Positions 1-5,136 of a DNA stretch of 5,668 nt are shown one piece after another (positions within the stretch are counted from its first letter, which is position 1; each line of letters begins with the position of its first letter). The DNA is from ANME-2 cluster archaeon (GTDB lineage Archaea; Halobacteriota; Methanosarcinia; Methanosarcinales; Methanocomedenaceae), in assembly GCA_023544495.1 (NCBI GenBank), contig JAMJFV010000074.1, positions 1-5,668 of the forward strand. Direction: 5' to 3'. A model generated the notes under the pieces. It searched no databases. It saw nothing but the letters and a program-made list of their open reading frames with translations, and was not told where the DNA came from. The position numbers and the translations under genes were made by a program.

Positions 1-463
1 CTCCTCGGTTGGCTATGAAACTGAAATATTTACCCATAGCATAGAATTCAGCACTTTTGATAGCATCAGGAACATGAGCCAGTGGAAAATAAAGTACCAC
101 CAAACCGTTTTCACATTTAATCTGTTTGGCAAGTTTTTCTGCAGACAAGGTGGCGCCATTTTCATTGGCACTTTTGACCTCAATTCTGGCATCTTTATCT
201 TCACACAGAACAAGGGTAGCTCCATCAGTGCGTATCTCATTCGGGAATATCATTCCATCCACAGAAGCCCCAATTTGAGGTATATCTGCAAACCGGGTCT
301 GGAGAATATCAAGCATTTCCTGATAATGTCCATTATATTTCAATGTTGCATAGAAAAGAACAAGGTCAGGAATGAAGTTCAATACATTCTCTGCTTTCCC
401 AATTAATTCCTCAGCAGCTATTTTTGCGTTTTTTTTATTACTAAAAACTGCCAATGTTCTCAT
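1..463 (-). CDS. FIST N-terminal domain sensory protein (partial, 3' end outside window)
   Basis: The frame is open from an ATG at 463 to the window edge, giving 154 residues with no stop. The protein starts MRTLAVFSNKKNAKIAAEEL. An alternating strand/helix pattern follows: a hydrophobic strand PDLVLFYATL (about 32-41), a helix (46-59), then IPQIGASVDGMIF (61-73), which matches the FIST_N theme of 'v.G.s..G.i' after a 'p.lvl.f.s' strand. A further strand, ATLVLCED, lies at 82-89, and a later one, GLVVLYFPLAH, precedes a helix near the edge. FIST domains are known as putative small-ligand sensory domains in signal-transduction proteins of bacteria and archaea; a FIST_C part would be expected beyond the edge. 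The SD is weak (GAG about 6 bases before the ATG). The gene is divergent from the KaiC-like/Roadblock pair across about 200 AT-rich bases, which suggests a shared regulatory region. The family assignment is by pattern only and the ligand is unknown. Confidence 0.7.
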   Translation of the reverse strand, partial: MRTLAVFSNKKNAKIAAEELIGKAENVLNFIPDLVLFYATLKYNGHYQEMLDILQTRFADIPQIGASVDGMIFPNEIRTDGATLVLCEDKDARIEVKSANENGATLSAEKLAKQIKCENGLVVLYFPLAHVPDAIKSAEFYAMGKYFSFIANRG

Positions 464-500
464 GAATTACTCAAATATTTTGATTTAGATTTTATTTTTA

Positions 501-509
501 TAATATAAA
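501..509 (-). promoter_or_regulatory. Candidate TATA box for the FIST gene
   Basis: The minus strand reads TTTATATTA, about 38 bases before the ATG at 463. An archaeal start site some 25 bases downstream would leave a short leader. The box sits in a near-symmetric TTTATA-A-TATAAA element (497-509). The whole region is AT-rich, so chance matches are likely. Confidence 0.4.
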
Positions 510-574
510 TATGTGTAGTTTGTAAAATCATACAATTACAGGGAAAATATTTAAATGACATTATTCTAATACAG

Positions 575-583
575 TATATAAAA
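575..583 (+). promoter_or_regulatory. Candidate TATA box, distal, for the KaiC-like gene
   Basis: TATATAAAA is preceded by ACAG. It would place a transcription start near 605-610 and a leader of roughly 55-60 bases before the TTG start at 666. It is one of two similar boxes 23 bases apart. Confidence 0.4.
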
Positions 584-597
584 TTATTATGATAAGG

Positions 598-605
598 TAT
601 ATAAA
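598..605 (+). promoter_or_regulatory. Candidate TATA box, proximal, for the KaiC-like gene
   Basis: TATATAAA is preceded by purine-rich GATAAGG, which could serve as the BRE. A start near 628-632 would give a leader of about 35 bases. This is the better of the two candidates because of its purine-rich upstream flank and closer spacing. A perfect 12-base palindrome (631-642) lies over the predicted start site. Confidence 0.45.
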
Positions 606-654
606 CAATTAAAATACATTCAAAGAACAAAATAAATTTATTGTTTGAAAAAGT

Positions 655-658
655 GGTG
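655..658 (+). promoter_or_regulatory. Shine-Dalgarno site that sets the KaiC-like gene start
   Basis: GGTG lies 7 bases before TTG 666, the same geometry as the stronger SD sites elsewhere in the window. No SD precedes the in-frame TTG at 645, so the shorter reading is preferred. Confidence 0.6.
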
Positions 659-665
659 TTTAATA

Positions 666-1541
666 TTGTCTGAACGTATAACTTCTGGAATATATGGACT
701 GGATGAATTAATGGGGGGAGGTTTCAGAAAAAATACTATCAATATCATTAACGGTGGGATAGGTGTTGGAAAAACGACATTTTGTCTTCAATATGCCTTA
801 TTTGGGCTTAATCGTGAGGATAAAGCATTATTCATATCGTTAGAAATGTCGAAAGAACAGATTATCCGTGATTGTATAGCATTGGGTTTCCTTGAGATTG
901 AAGAACATATTGAAAATGGAAATCTTAAGATTTTACACATTTATGGAGAAGACCTTACATTTCCTTCGATTAGTCTTATTGATATGATTAAAAAAAACAT
1001 TTTTCAGGGTTCACATAATCGGATAATTATTGATCCGTTCACATATTATTCTATGTTCCTGGAAAAAGATAAAAGGAAATCAATTAGCACAATTTTTCAA
1101 AATCTGAGGGAATTTGGCACAACCATCATTACTCTTGAAGAATCTGAAAACATCAATTCGGTAAAAGCTGGTTCTATGATGCCACTTTATCTTGCCGATA
1201 CTGTACTTCGACTTGATAATCTTGGTTTCGGTGAGATGTTTGACAGAACACTTCGAATTGTAAAACATAGAGGTTCGAAGCATGGAAGCAGTCTTTATCC
1301 ATATAAGATAGAGAGTGGTCTTGGGATAGTAATTCTTGCTTCTGAGCATGATATTAGCAATGTTACTCCTACGAATAAATTTGACAAAGAGTTTATTGCT
1401 TCTATTAAGGAATCCAGGACTAATGACAAAGTCGGTGAAAAATTAGCAAAAAGAATTGAATTGTTGAGAAATAACTGGAACCACATTGAAAGTCCGGAAT
1501 ACATTCTCAATTTGGTAAAAAGAAAAGAAAAGATACAATAA
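666..1541 (+). CDS. Single-domain KaiC-like RecA-superfamily ATPase
   Basis: The product is 291 residues from TTG 666; an upstream in-frame TTG at 645 would add seven residues that lack an SD and family resemblance. The order is typical of archaeal KaiC-like proteins: ERITSGIYGLDELMGGG (3-19), Walker A GGIGVGKT (30-37), the acidic strand LFISLEMSKEQ (55-65), Walker B RIIID (119-123), and the KaiC motif R-I-V-K-H-R-G-S-K-H (197-206) leading to a 'GLGIVI' strand. Where KaiC usually has a Glu-Glu pair, this protein has Glu60-Met61, so only the first acidic residue is kept. After about residue 225 there is a charged helical tail of roughly 65 residues with no family I recognise. There is one ATPase domain, not the two of cyanobacterial clock KaiC, so a circadian role should not be inferred. 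The Roadblock gene overlaps it by one base, implying translational coupling and probably a shared complex. The likely role is an ATP-dependent signalling or switch protein; the target is unknown. The gene is visibly AT-rich. Confidence 0.88.
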   Translation: MSERITSGIYGLDELMGGGFRKNTINIINGGIGVGKTTFCLQYALFGLNREDKALFISLEMSKEQIIRDCIALGFLEIEEHIENGNLKILHIYGEDLTFPSISLIDMIKKNIFQGSHNRIIIDPFTYYSMFLEKDKRKSISTIFQNLREFGTTIITLEESENINSVKAGSMMPLYLADTVLRLDNLGFGEMFDRTLRIVKHRGSKHGSSLYPYKIESGLGIVILASEHDISNVTPTNKFDKEFIASIKESRTNDKVGEKLAKRIELLRNNWNHIESPEYILNLVKRKEKIQ

Positions 1542-1894
1542 TGTACCGAACAAGACTCGAACAAATCCTGGATGATCTTTATGAAACAGATGGAGTTGAT
1601 GCGTGTATTATATATCGCATCGACGGTGTTCCAATAACTGTAAGGACACCACTGGACAGTACAATCCTTGAAGTGATGTTCTGGCTTGAAAATCAGATCA
1701 AACACGTATTAAGAAATATGAACAAAGAAGGTTTAAAGGCAACTACGTTCGATTTCAAGAATTACCAAATACTCATTACACCTTCATCCAAATCAACAAT
1801 ATTAGCCACCATTATTAATCCCAATGCTCATCAACAACTCATCTCGATCGAGATTGCACGAGCAAAATCAATTATAAACATATGTGTTTCATAA
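1541..1894 (+). CDS. Roadblock/LC7 domain protein
   Basis: The product is 117 residues. It has the compact Roadblock/LC7 layout: an N-terminal helix (1-16), a strand pair around ACIIYRIDGVPITVRTP (21-37), a long helix (42-62), strands at 67-80 and 86-93 (the latter ILATIINP), and a C-terminal helix (98-114). Roadblock proteins such as MglB act as dimeric regulators or scaffolds for small NTPases and motors. The ATG overlaps the stop of the KaiC-like gene (TAATG) and no clear SD precedes it, so reinitiation after the upstream stop is the likely mode of translation. Its last 6 bases overlap the 3' end of fwdD on the other strand. By context it probably partners the KaiC-like ATPase. No signal peptide or membrane segment is seen, so a cytoplasmic location is expected. 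The domain call is by fold pattern and sequence style. Confidence 0.75.
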   Translation: MYRTRLEQILDDLYETDGVDACIIYRIDGVPITVRTPLDSTILEVMFWLENQIKHVLRNMNKEGLKATTFDFKNYQILITPSSKSTILATIINPNAHQQLISIEIARAKSIINICVS

Positions 1895-2296
1895 TGGAAA
1901 AAGTTCCCTGTGGCTCATAATTTCCTCATTCGTGACTTTGATCTTCACCTTAATATTCTTAAATTCCGGGATACCGTCAGTTGTTTCATCATATACCAAA
2001 GCGTTTGACCAGGGGCTATTAACCATAAATCCTATTCCTTTTTGTTCCTCTCTTGGTGAAGATACAGCCCTGACAACTATACTGCCACATTTTGATGTAA
2101 GTCGGACATTCACACCATCTTGAATACCCATACGCTTCATTTCAGTAGCATCCAGCACTATCACAGCAGAAAGTCGTTCACACTCCTTACCATTACGGTC
2201 CTCATCACAGACAGAGGACTGAAATACATCCCTGTACGTAACAATTGTAATACCATATTCAGGAGCCTTTATGAATTTACTAACATCCAATGCCAT
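1889..2296 (-). CDS. fwdD: Formylmethanofuran dehydrogenase subunit D (molybdopterin dinucleotide-binding)
   Basis: The product is 135 residues, close to the usual FwdD/FmdD size. It corresponds to the small beta-barrel domain that is the C-terminal part of formate dehydrogenase-type enzymes and helps hold the bis-pterin W or Mo cofactor next to FwdB. Visible hallmarks are SAVIVLDATEMKRMGIQDG (43-61) followed by VNVRLTSKCGSIVVRAV (62-78), the barrel core, and GIGFMVNSPWSNALV (87-101), the family's 'G..F...GPWAN.v' motif with Ser in place of the usual Gly. Two ATGs are adjacent (2299 and 2296). The SD AGGAGGT ends 3 bases before the first and 6 before the second, so I chose the second; the first would add one Met. 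The start overlaps the fwdB stop by one base (TGATG). The stop is interlocked with that of the convergent Roadblock gene. No fwdA or fwdC follows. The tungsten (fwd) versus molybdenum (fmd) form cannot be decided from sequence alone. Confidence 0.88.
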   Translation of the reverse strand: MALDVSKFIKAPEYGITIVTYRDVFQSSVCDEDRNGKECERLSAVIVLDATEMKRMGIQDGVNVRLTSKCGSIVVRAVSSPREEQKGIGFMVNSPWSNALVYDETTDGIPEFKNIKVKIKVTNEEIMSHRELFPL

Positions 2297-3546
2297 CATC
2301 CAACCTCCTCTATGATCCGTTCAATTATCTTCTCGTCTGACATGTTATTTCCCTGAACCAGAGCATGGATATCCATGGTCTTACCGTCCATACGTACTGC
2401 TGTGCCTCCTGCTTCAATTCCGGATGTACTGCAGGGAATGGTCACATCTGCAACCCGGGATGTCAGGTTCATGCAGGGATCGATCAGTATGAGAGGGATA
2501 TCTTTCAAACGCTTTGAAATGGATCCAGGAAGACTCGCAAGTGGATCTGAACCCACCACCAGAACTGCATCTGCATTGCGTTTCATCTGCTCGATCACAG
2601 AGTACTCCACACCAGAGATTGCCTTACCATCAACGAACTTCACCCGGTAAATGTGTCCGGTCTTCTCATGCAACGTATGATTGAAACCCCGCATATTGAA
2701 ATGACCTGCCATCGGGATCAAAGAATAATGAGAGAACTGGTTCAATGCAGCAGTAAATTCTGAGAGCAGGGTAATATCTTCCTTAATTGAATAAATGAGC
2801 CCCAACCCGGCAAATAATACGCCGAATTCAGCTTTCTTTAATGTAGCGGCCAGTTCAAGTATACGTTTAACATCATAATCAAACGATAATTTGGGTACAC
2901 GACCGGATAGTGCCTCTATCAGACCTCGCATGAATTCGGCATCTTTTCCCGGGGGTATTCTGTGGAACCCATTCTTACATATTTTTGCGGTCCTGGACTG
3001 CCAGACATCAATTGAGATTGCAGTCCTGTCCTCTTCATATCCCCGCTGTCGTAATTCACCTCTCGGGAAGTATGAATATTTGGACATGTGTCTGGGATGG
3101 GAACTCATGGGATCAGCACCCCAAAAGACTATAACATCAGCTTTTTCCCTGACTTCCTCCAGCGTGCATGATGGAACTGAGCCACTAAGTATTTCATTGA
3201 CGGTAATACCCTGGCAGAAGGATGATGTAGAATCAATGATACCCCCAAGTGTCCTTGCCAGTTCGATACCTGCGATATGGGCTTCATTTGTTGAATTGCT
3301 CCACCCGTAGAGCAAAGGATTTTTCGCGTCCCTTAATATCCGGGCAGCATCCTTGATGACATCGTCAATATCGGCTTTATCACCATGTATTGTAGGAACA
3401 GCCTGCTCCTTACATCCAAAGACCCGGGCTTTGCCTTTCATGCAGGCATTCTCAACATGCTCAATCCTGTTATCACTTATGCTTACCTGGATATCTTCAC
3501 ACAGCAGTGCGCATCCGGTACAGGTCCATGTAACCATCTCTGTCAT
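2296..3546 (-). CDS. fwdB: Formylmethanofuran dehydrogenase subunit B (catalytic, W/Mo-bis-pterin)
   Basis: The product is 416 residues, near the roughly 430 usual for FwdB/FmdB. It is the catalytic subunit that interconverts CO2/formate within the complex that makes or breaks formylmethanofuran with low-potential electrons; it is cytoplasmic. The N-terminal 4Fe-4S motif is C9-x2-C12-x3-C16-x18-C35, typical of the molybdopterin oxidoreductase family. The likely metal-ligand cysteine is C111 in SFCQGIT; formate dehydrogenases and the FwdB structures I recall have His directly after it, whereas here it is Gln. GHFNMRGFNH (281-290) supplies a conserved Arg (R286), and FWGADPMSSHPRH (141-153) and VVGSDPLASLPG (330-341) are pterin-binding loops. 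EAGGTAVRMDGK (378-389) is the usual C-terminal signature. A longer frame extends upstream to 3636, but that would overlap the preceding gene; the SD GAGG 8 bases before ATG 3546 and the immediate arrival of the cysteine motif support this start. The active residue is encoded as Cys, not selenocysteine. fwdG is 19 bases upstream and fwdD overlaps downstream. Confidence 0.93.
   Translation of the reverse strand: MTEMVTWTCTGCALLCEDIQVSISDNRIEHVENACMKGKARVFGCKEQAVPTIHGDKADIDDVIKDAARILRDAKNPLLYGWSNSTNEAHIAGIELARTLGGIIDSTSSFCQGITVNEILSGSVPSCTLEEVREKADVIVFWGADPMSSHPRHMSKYSYFPRGELRQRGYEEDRTAISIDVWQSRTAKICKNGFHRIPPGKDAEFMRGLIEALSGRVPKLSFDYDVKRILELAATLKKAEFGVLFAGLGLIYSIKEDITLLSEFTAALNQFSHYSLIPMAGHFNMRGFNHTLHEKTGHIYRVKFVDGKAISGVEYSVIEQMKRNADAVLVVGSDPLASLPGSISKRLKDIPLILIDPCMNLTSRVADVTIPCSTSGIEAGGTAVRMDGKTMDIHALVQGNNMSDEKIIERIIEEVG
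2303..2309 (-). promoter_or_regulatory. Shine-Dalgarno site of fwdD
   Basis: AGGAGGT on the minus strand lies inside the last codons of fwdB. It is the longest SD match in the window, and its spacing favours the ATG at 2296 over the ATG at 2299. Confidence 0.75.
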
Positions 3547-3554
3547 AAGATCAG

Positions 3555-3558
3555 CCTC
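3555..3558 (-). promoter_or_regulatory. Shine-Dalgarno site that sets the fwdB start
   Basis: GAGG on the minus strand lies in the 19-base gap after the upstream stop codon, 8 bases before ATG 3546. It rejects the longer frame starting at 3636. Confidence 0.65.
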
Positions 3559-3565
3559 ATTCAAT

Positions 3566-4027
3566 TCATACAAATTCAATTGCTTCGGTTGGACATGGGT
3601 CAATGCATGCCCTGCAAAGTATCTTATCTTTGCCAAACCGTCTGCATTCTTTCACATTGGCTGCTTTCACTTTACCGTCAACAACTTTGAATATGACCTT
3701 ATCATTCGTTGGACCTGTTCCCCTGCCTGAACCATGTGGGTCATTGGCTACATCAACAGGACAGGCCACCACACAGTTCCCGCATCCTGAACAGAGTTCT
3801 TCATGTATGATGAGCCCGGTCTCTTCTGCACCTTCGATTGGTTTTAATATCTTTTCCAGTTTCTGCTTTGAGTCAATATATTTACCTTCTTTCACGAGTG
3901 GCGGGCATTCAGTAAACCGCCTGGTGCCTGAGAGCAGTGCAACAGCAAATGCCATACAGGTTGATTCACCACATTCTTTGCAGTTGGTTTTTGGCAGTAA
4001 TTGATATATTTCCATTATATTTGTCAT
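3566..4027 (-). CDS. fwdG: 4Fe-4S protein, CoFeSP-type cluster domain fused to a ferredoxin domain (FwdG-like)
   Basis: The product is 153 residues from ATG 4027. Domain 1 (about 5-62) starts MEIYQLLPKTNCKECG and carries C16-x2-C19-x4-C24-x16-C41, the four-cysteine pattern of the cluster domain in the large subunit of the corrinoid iron-sulphur protein (CdhE/AcsC). Domain 2 (about 70-153) has a classic C79-x2-C82-x2-C85-x3-C89-P motif. A second motif, C138-x2-C141-x3-C145-P, lacks the first cysteine of the usual set (Lys135 is there); C128, ten residues before C138, could replace it. The probable role is to pass low-potential electrons to or from FwdB, judged by position as the first gene of the group. 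Starts at GTG 4066, ATG 4042 and ATG 4015 are also in frame. None has a good SD, and 4027 has only a weak GGGAT 8 bases upstream, so the start is uncertain by up to 13 residues. The symbol is assigned by context. Confidence 0.72.
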   Translation of the reverse strand: MTNIMEIYQLLPKTNCKECGESTCMAFAVALLSGTRRFTECPPLVKEGKYIDSKQKLEKILKPIEGAEETGLIIHEELCSGCGNCVVACPVDVANDPHGSGRGTGPTNDKVIFKVVDGKVKAANVKECRRFGKDKILCRACIDPCPTEAIEFV

Positions 4028-4089
4028 TGTATAATCCCGCATTAACGATGAAACTGTATAGTCCACCGGTGAATTATGATGTTATTTGA

Positions 4090-4099
4090 AGTTATAGTA
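4090..4099 (-). promoter_or_regulatory. Tentative TATA element of the fwdG-fwdB-fwdD unit
   Basis: The minus strand reads TACTATAACT. A start about 25 bases downstream would leave a leader of roughly 40 bases to ATG 4027. Other weak candidates are TTTTTATTAG (4111-4120) and CTATACAG (4054-4061 region). None is a strong consensus, so only the general promoter location between the mtr terminator and fwdG is well supported. Confidence 0.3.
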
Positions 4100-4114
4100 T
4101 TGTCTGGAATACTA
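4095..4114. repeat. Interrupted palindrome upstream of fwdG, possible operator
   Basis: TAGTATT (4095-4101) and its exact complement AATACTA (4108-4114) flank a 6-base spacer. The 7-6-7 dyad is the size expected for a dimeric helix-turn-helix regulator. On the minus strand the proximal arm runs into ACTATAAC, a possible TATA box for fwdG, so a bound protein could block TBP. This is inference from layout. Confidence 0.5.
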
Positions 4115-4123
4115 ATAAAAACT

Positions 4124-4139
4124 CCTTGAAAATTCAAGG
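4124..4139. repeat. Second palindrome upstream of fwdG
   Basis: CCTTGAA (4124-4130) and TTCAAGG (4133-4139) are exact inverted arms around a 2-base centre. The centre is 27 bases from that of the neighbouring dyad. On the minus strand it is followed by AGTTTTTATTAG, so it could instead be a weak second terminator behind mtrH or lie next to a TATA-like element. Confidence 0.5.
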
Positions 4140-4151
4140 TGTAATTAATCG

Positions 4152-4200
4152 CAAAAAATAAAAAAGAAAGAATAAACCGGTGTTTTCACACCAGTTTATT
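4152..4200 (-). terminator. Hairpin and U-tract terminator of the mtr operon
   Basis: In the mtrH transcript the stem pairs 4200-4188 (AATAAACTGGTGT) with 4183-4171 (ACACCGGTTTATT): 13 pairs, one of them U-G, closing a GAAA tetraloop. A run of U interrupted only by single A or C residues follows (4170 to about 4153). The first arm is made of the last four mtrH codons (Asn-Lys-Leu-Val) plus the first base of the TGA stop, and the stop's G and A fall in the loop. It ends the mtr transcript before the fwd promoter. Confidence 0.82.
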
Positions 4201-5124
4201 GATAGGATGGTTCGGGTCCAGTGTATCGATACCCAATTCGTGAGCGGTTTCAGCCAGCATGATATCCACCAGTGCAACTGCAGGGAATACTGACCTTACG
4301 TTCTCAATGGGACCATACAGCAGGTAATCTGCACCCACGATCTGGGCCACAAGATTTGTCCCTATATCAGTGGGCATATAGGCTTCTTTATGTTCTTTTT
4401 TGAACTTCTTGAGCCAATCCCATGCAGATGCCATGTTATGGAAACCGCCGCCTGTGGGCAATCCGAGATGTCCCTTAACAGCCATGATTGACCTGATGGT
4501 TGCCCCTGAACCTGCACCGGGTGGCATAGCAGCCACATCAATGAGGGGACGGGTTATACCGCAATCCTTGGCTACTTCGAGCATTCCTTTAGCCTGACCT
4601 GTTCCGCCGATCTCAAGGATGTCCATCTTGCCTTTCACTGTGGGGTCAGTGGCATTGAATGCCAGTACAATTGCTGCATTCAGGTCGCTTTCCCTGACCG
4701 CCGTTATCTCTTCCTCATTGACACTGGCATTGATAGAGTTGTGTATGGCCCTGTCAGCCACGCCTATTTCAGTACAGTATGCTGCGGCGGCAGCTCGTAC
4801 GTCACCAGCTGATGAATCTATCAGGAATGCTGTTTTATCATCCACTTCGATGAACCAGTCTATAAATTTCTTAATAGCTTCTGGTGTTTCACCTACTATC
4901 TGGTTGATGTATGGCACGCCTGTCTGGTCCCCCATCTCTTCCTGGGTTTTCCATAATTCTTCAGCTTTATCTTTATCAAATATACCTTTATCTTCGTCGC
5001 TCACGATTTTGTGCTTGCCGTAGAACATGGTACTTACAAGGACAGTTGGATATTCTCCCGGCTGTCCTCCCATCTTTACACCGCCAAAATCAAAGACTTC
5101 TTGTTTCTTATCAAATCTGAACAT
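4186..5124 (-). CDS. mtrH: Tetrahydromethanopterin S-methyltransferase subunit H
   Basis: The product is 312 residues, full length for MtrH. This peripheral cytoplasmic subunit moves the methyl group between methyl-H4MPT (or H4SPT) and the corrinoid of MtrA; the rest of the complex couples transfer to coenzyme M to Na+ movement across the membrane. It begins MFRFDKKQEVFDFGGVKMGG and has the TIM-barrel-type conserved blocks FLIDSSAGDVR (100-110), AFNATDPTVKGK (155-166), MPPGAGSGATIRS (200-212), GGGFHNMASAWDW (225-237) and DIGTNLVAQ (253-261). No frameshift or missing block is seen and there is no membrane segment, as expected. It lies 6 bases after mtrG, with an SD (AGGTGA) that contains the mtrG stop. 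It is the last gene of the operon: its final codons are part of the terminator stem. In anaerobic methane oxidisers the same enzyme would run in reverse; direction cannot be read from sequence. Confidence 0.96.
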   Translation of the reverse strand: MFRFDKKQEVFDFGGVKMGGQPGEYPTVLVSTMFYGKHKIVSDEDKGIFDKDKAEELWKTQEEMGDQTGVPYINQIVGETPEAIKKFIDWFIEVDDKTAFLIDSSAGDVRAAAAAYCTEIGVADRAIHNSINASVNEEEITAVRESDLNAAIVLAFNATDPTVKGKMDILEIGGTGQAKGMLEVAKDCGITRPLIDVAAMPPGAGSGATIRSIMAVKGHLGLPTGGGFHNMASAWDWLKKFKKEHKEAYMPTDIGTNLVAQIVGADYLLYGPIENVRSVFPAVALVDIMLAETAHELGIDTLDPNHPINKLV

Positions 5125-5130
5125 CTATTA

Positions 5131-5136
5131 TCACCT
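5131..5136 (-). promoter_or_regulatory. Shine-Dalgarno site of mtrH overlapping the mtrG stop
   Basis: The minus strand reads AGGTGA then TAATAG before ATG 5124. The TGA is the mtrG stop codon, so termination on mtrG and initiation on mtrH share the same bases, consistent with coupled translation. Confidence 0.75.

Noticed and set aside
13..240. Alternative minus-strand frame within the FIST gene
   Set aside because: It is out of frame with the recognisable FIST text and rich in residues typical of a shadow frame.
74..406. Open frame on the plus strand opposite the FIST gene
   Set aside because: It has no SD and no recognisable composition; the minus-strand frame reads as a folded protein and continues to the window edge.
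645..665. Seven-residue N-terminal extension of the KaiC-like protein starting at TTG 645
   Set aside because: No SD precedes it, the residues KKWCLIL do not fit the family start, and TTG 666 has GGTG at proper spacing.
666..1541. Circadian clock KaiC
   Set aside because: Only one ATPase domain is present, there are no kaiA or kaiB genes, and archaeal KaiC-like proteins have other roles.
1841..1854. Perfect 14-base palindrome ATCTCGATCGAGAT
   Set aside because: It lies inside the Roadblock coding region (Ile-Ser-Ile-Glu-Ile), has no U-tract on either side, and one such palindrome is roughly what chance gives in a window this size.
2891..3310. Open plus-strand frames opposite fwdB, and similar ones opposite fwdG and mtrH
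   Set aside because: They are antisense to strongly conserved genes, have no SD and show no coherent protein pattern.
3547..3636. Thirty-residue N-terminal extension of FwdB
   Set aside because: It would overlap the end of the upstream iron-sulphur gene by about 70 bases and has no family resemblance; ATG 3546 has an SD and leads directly into the cluster motif.
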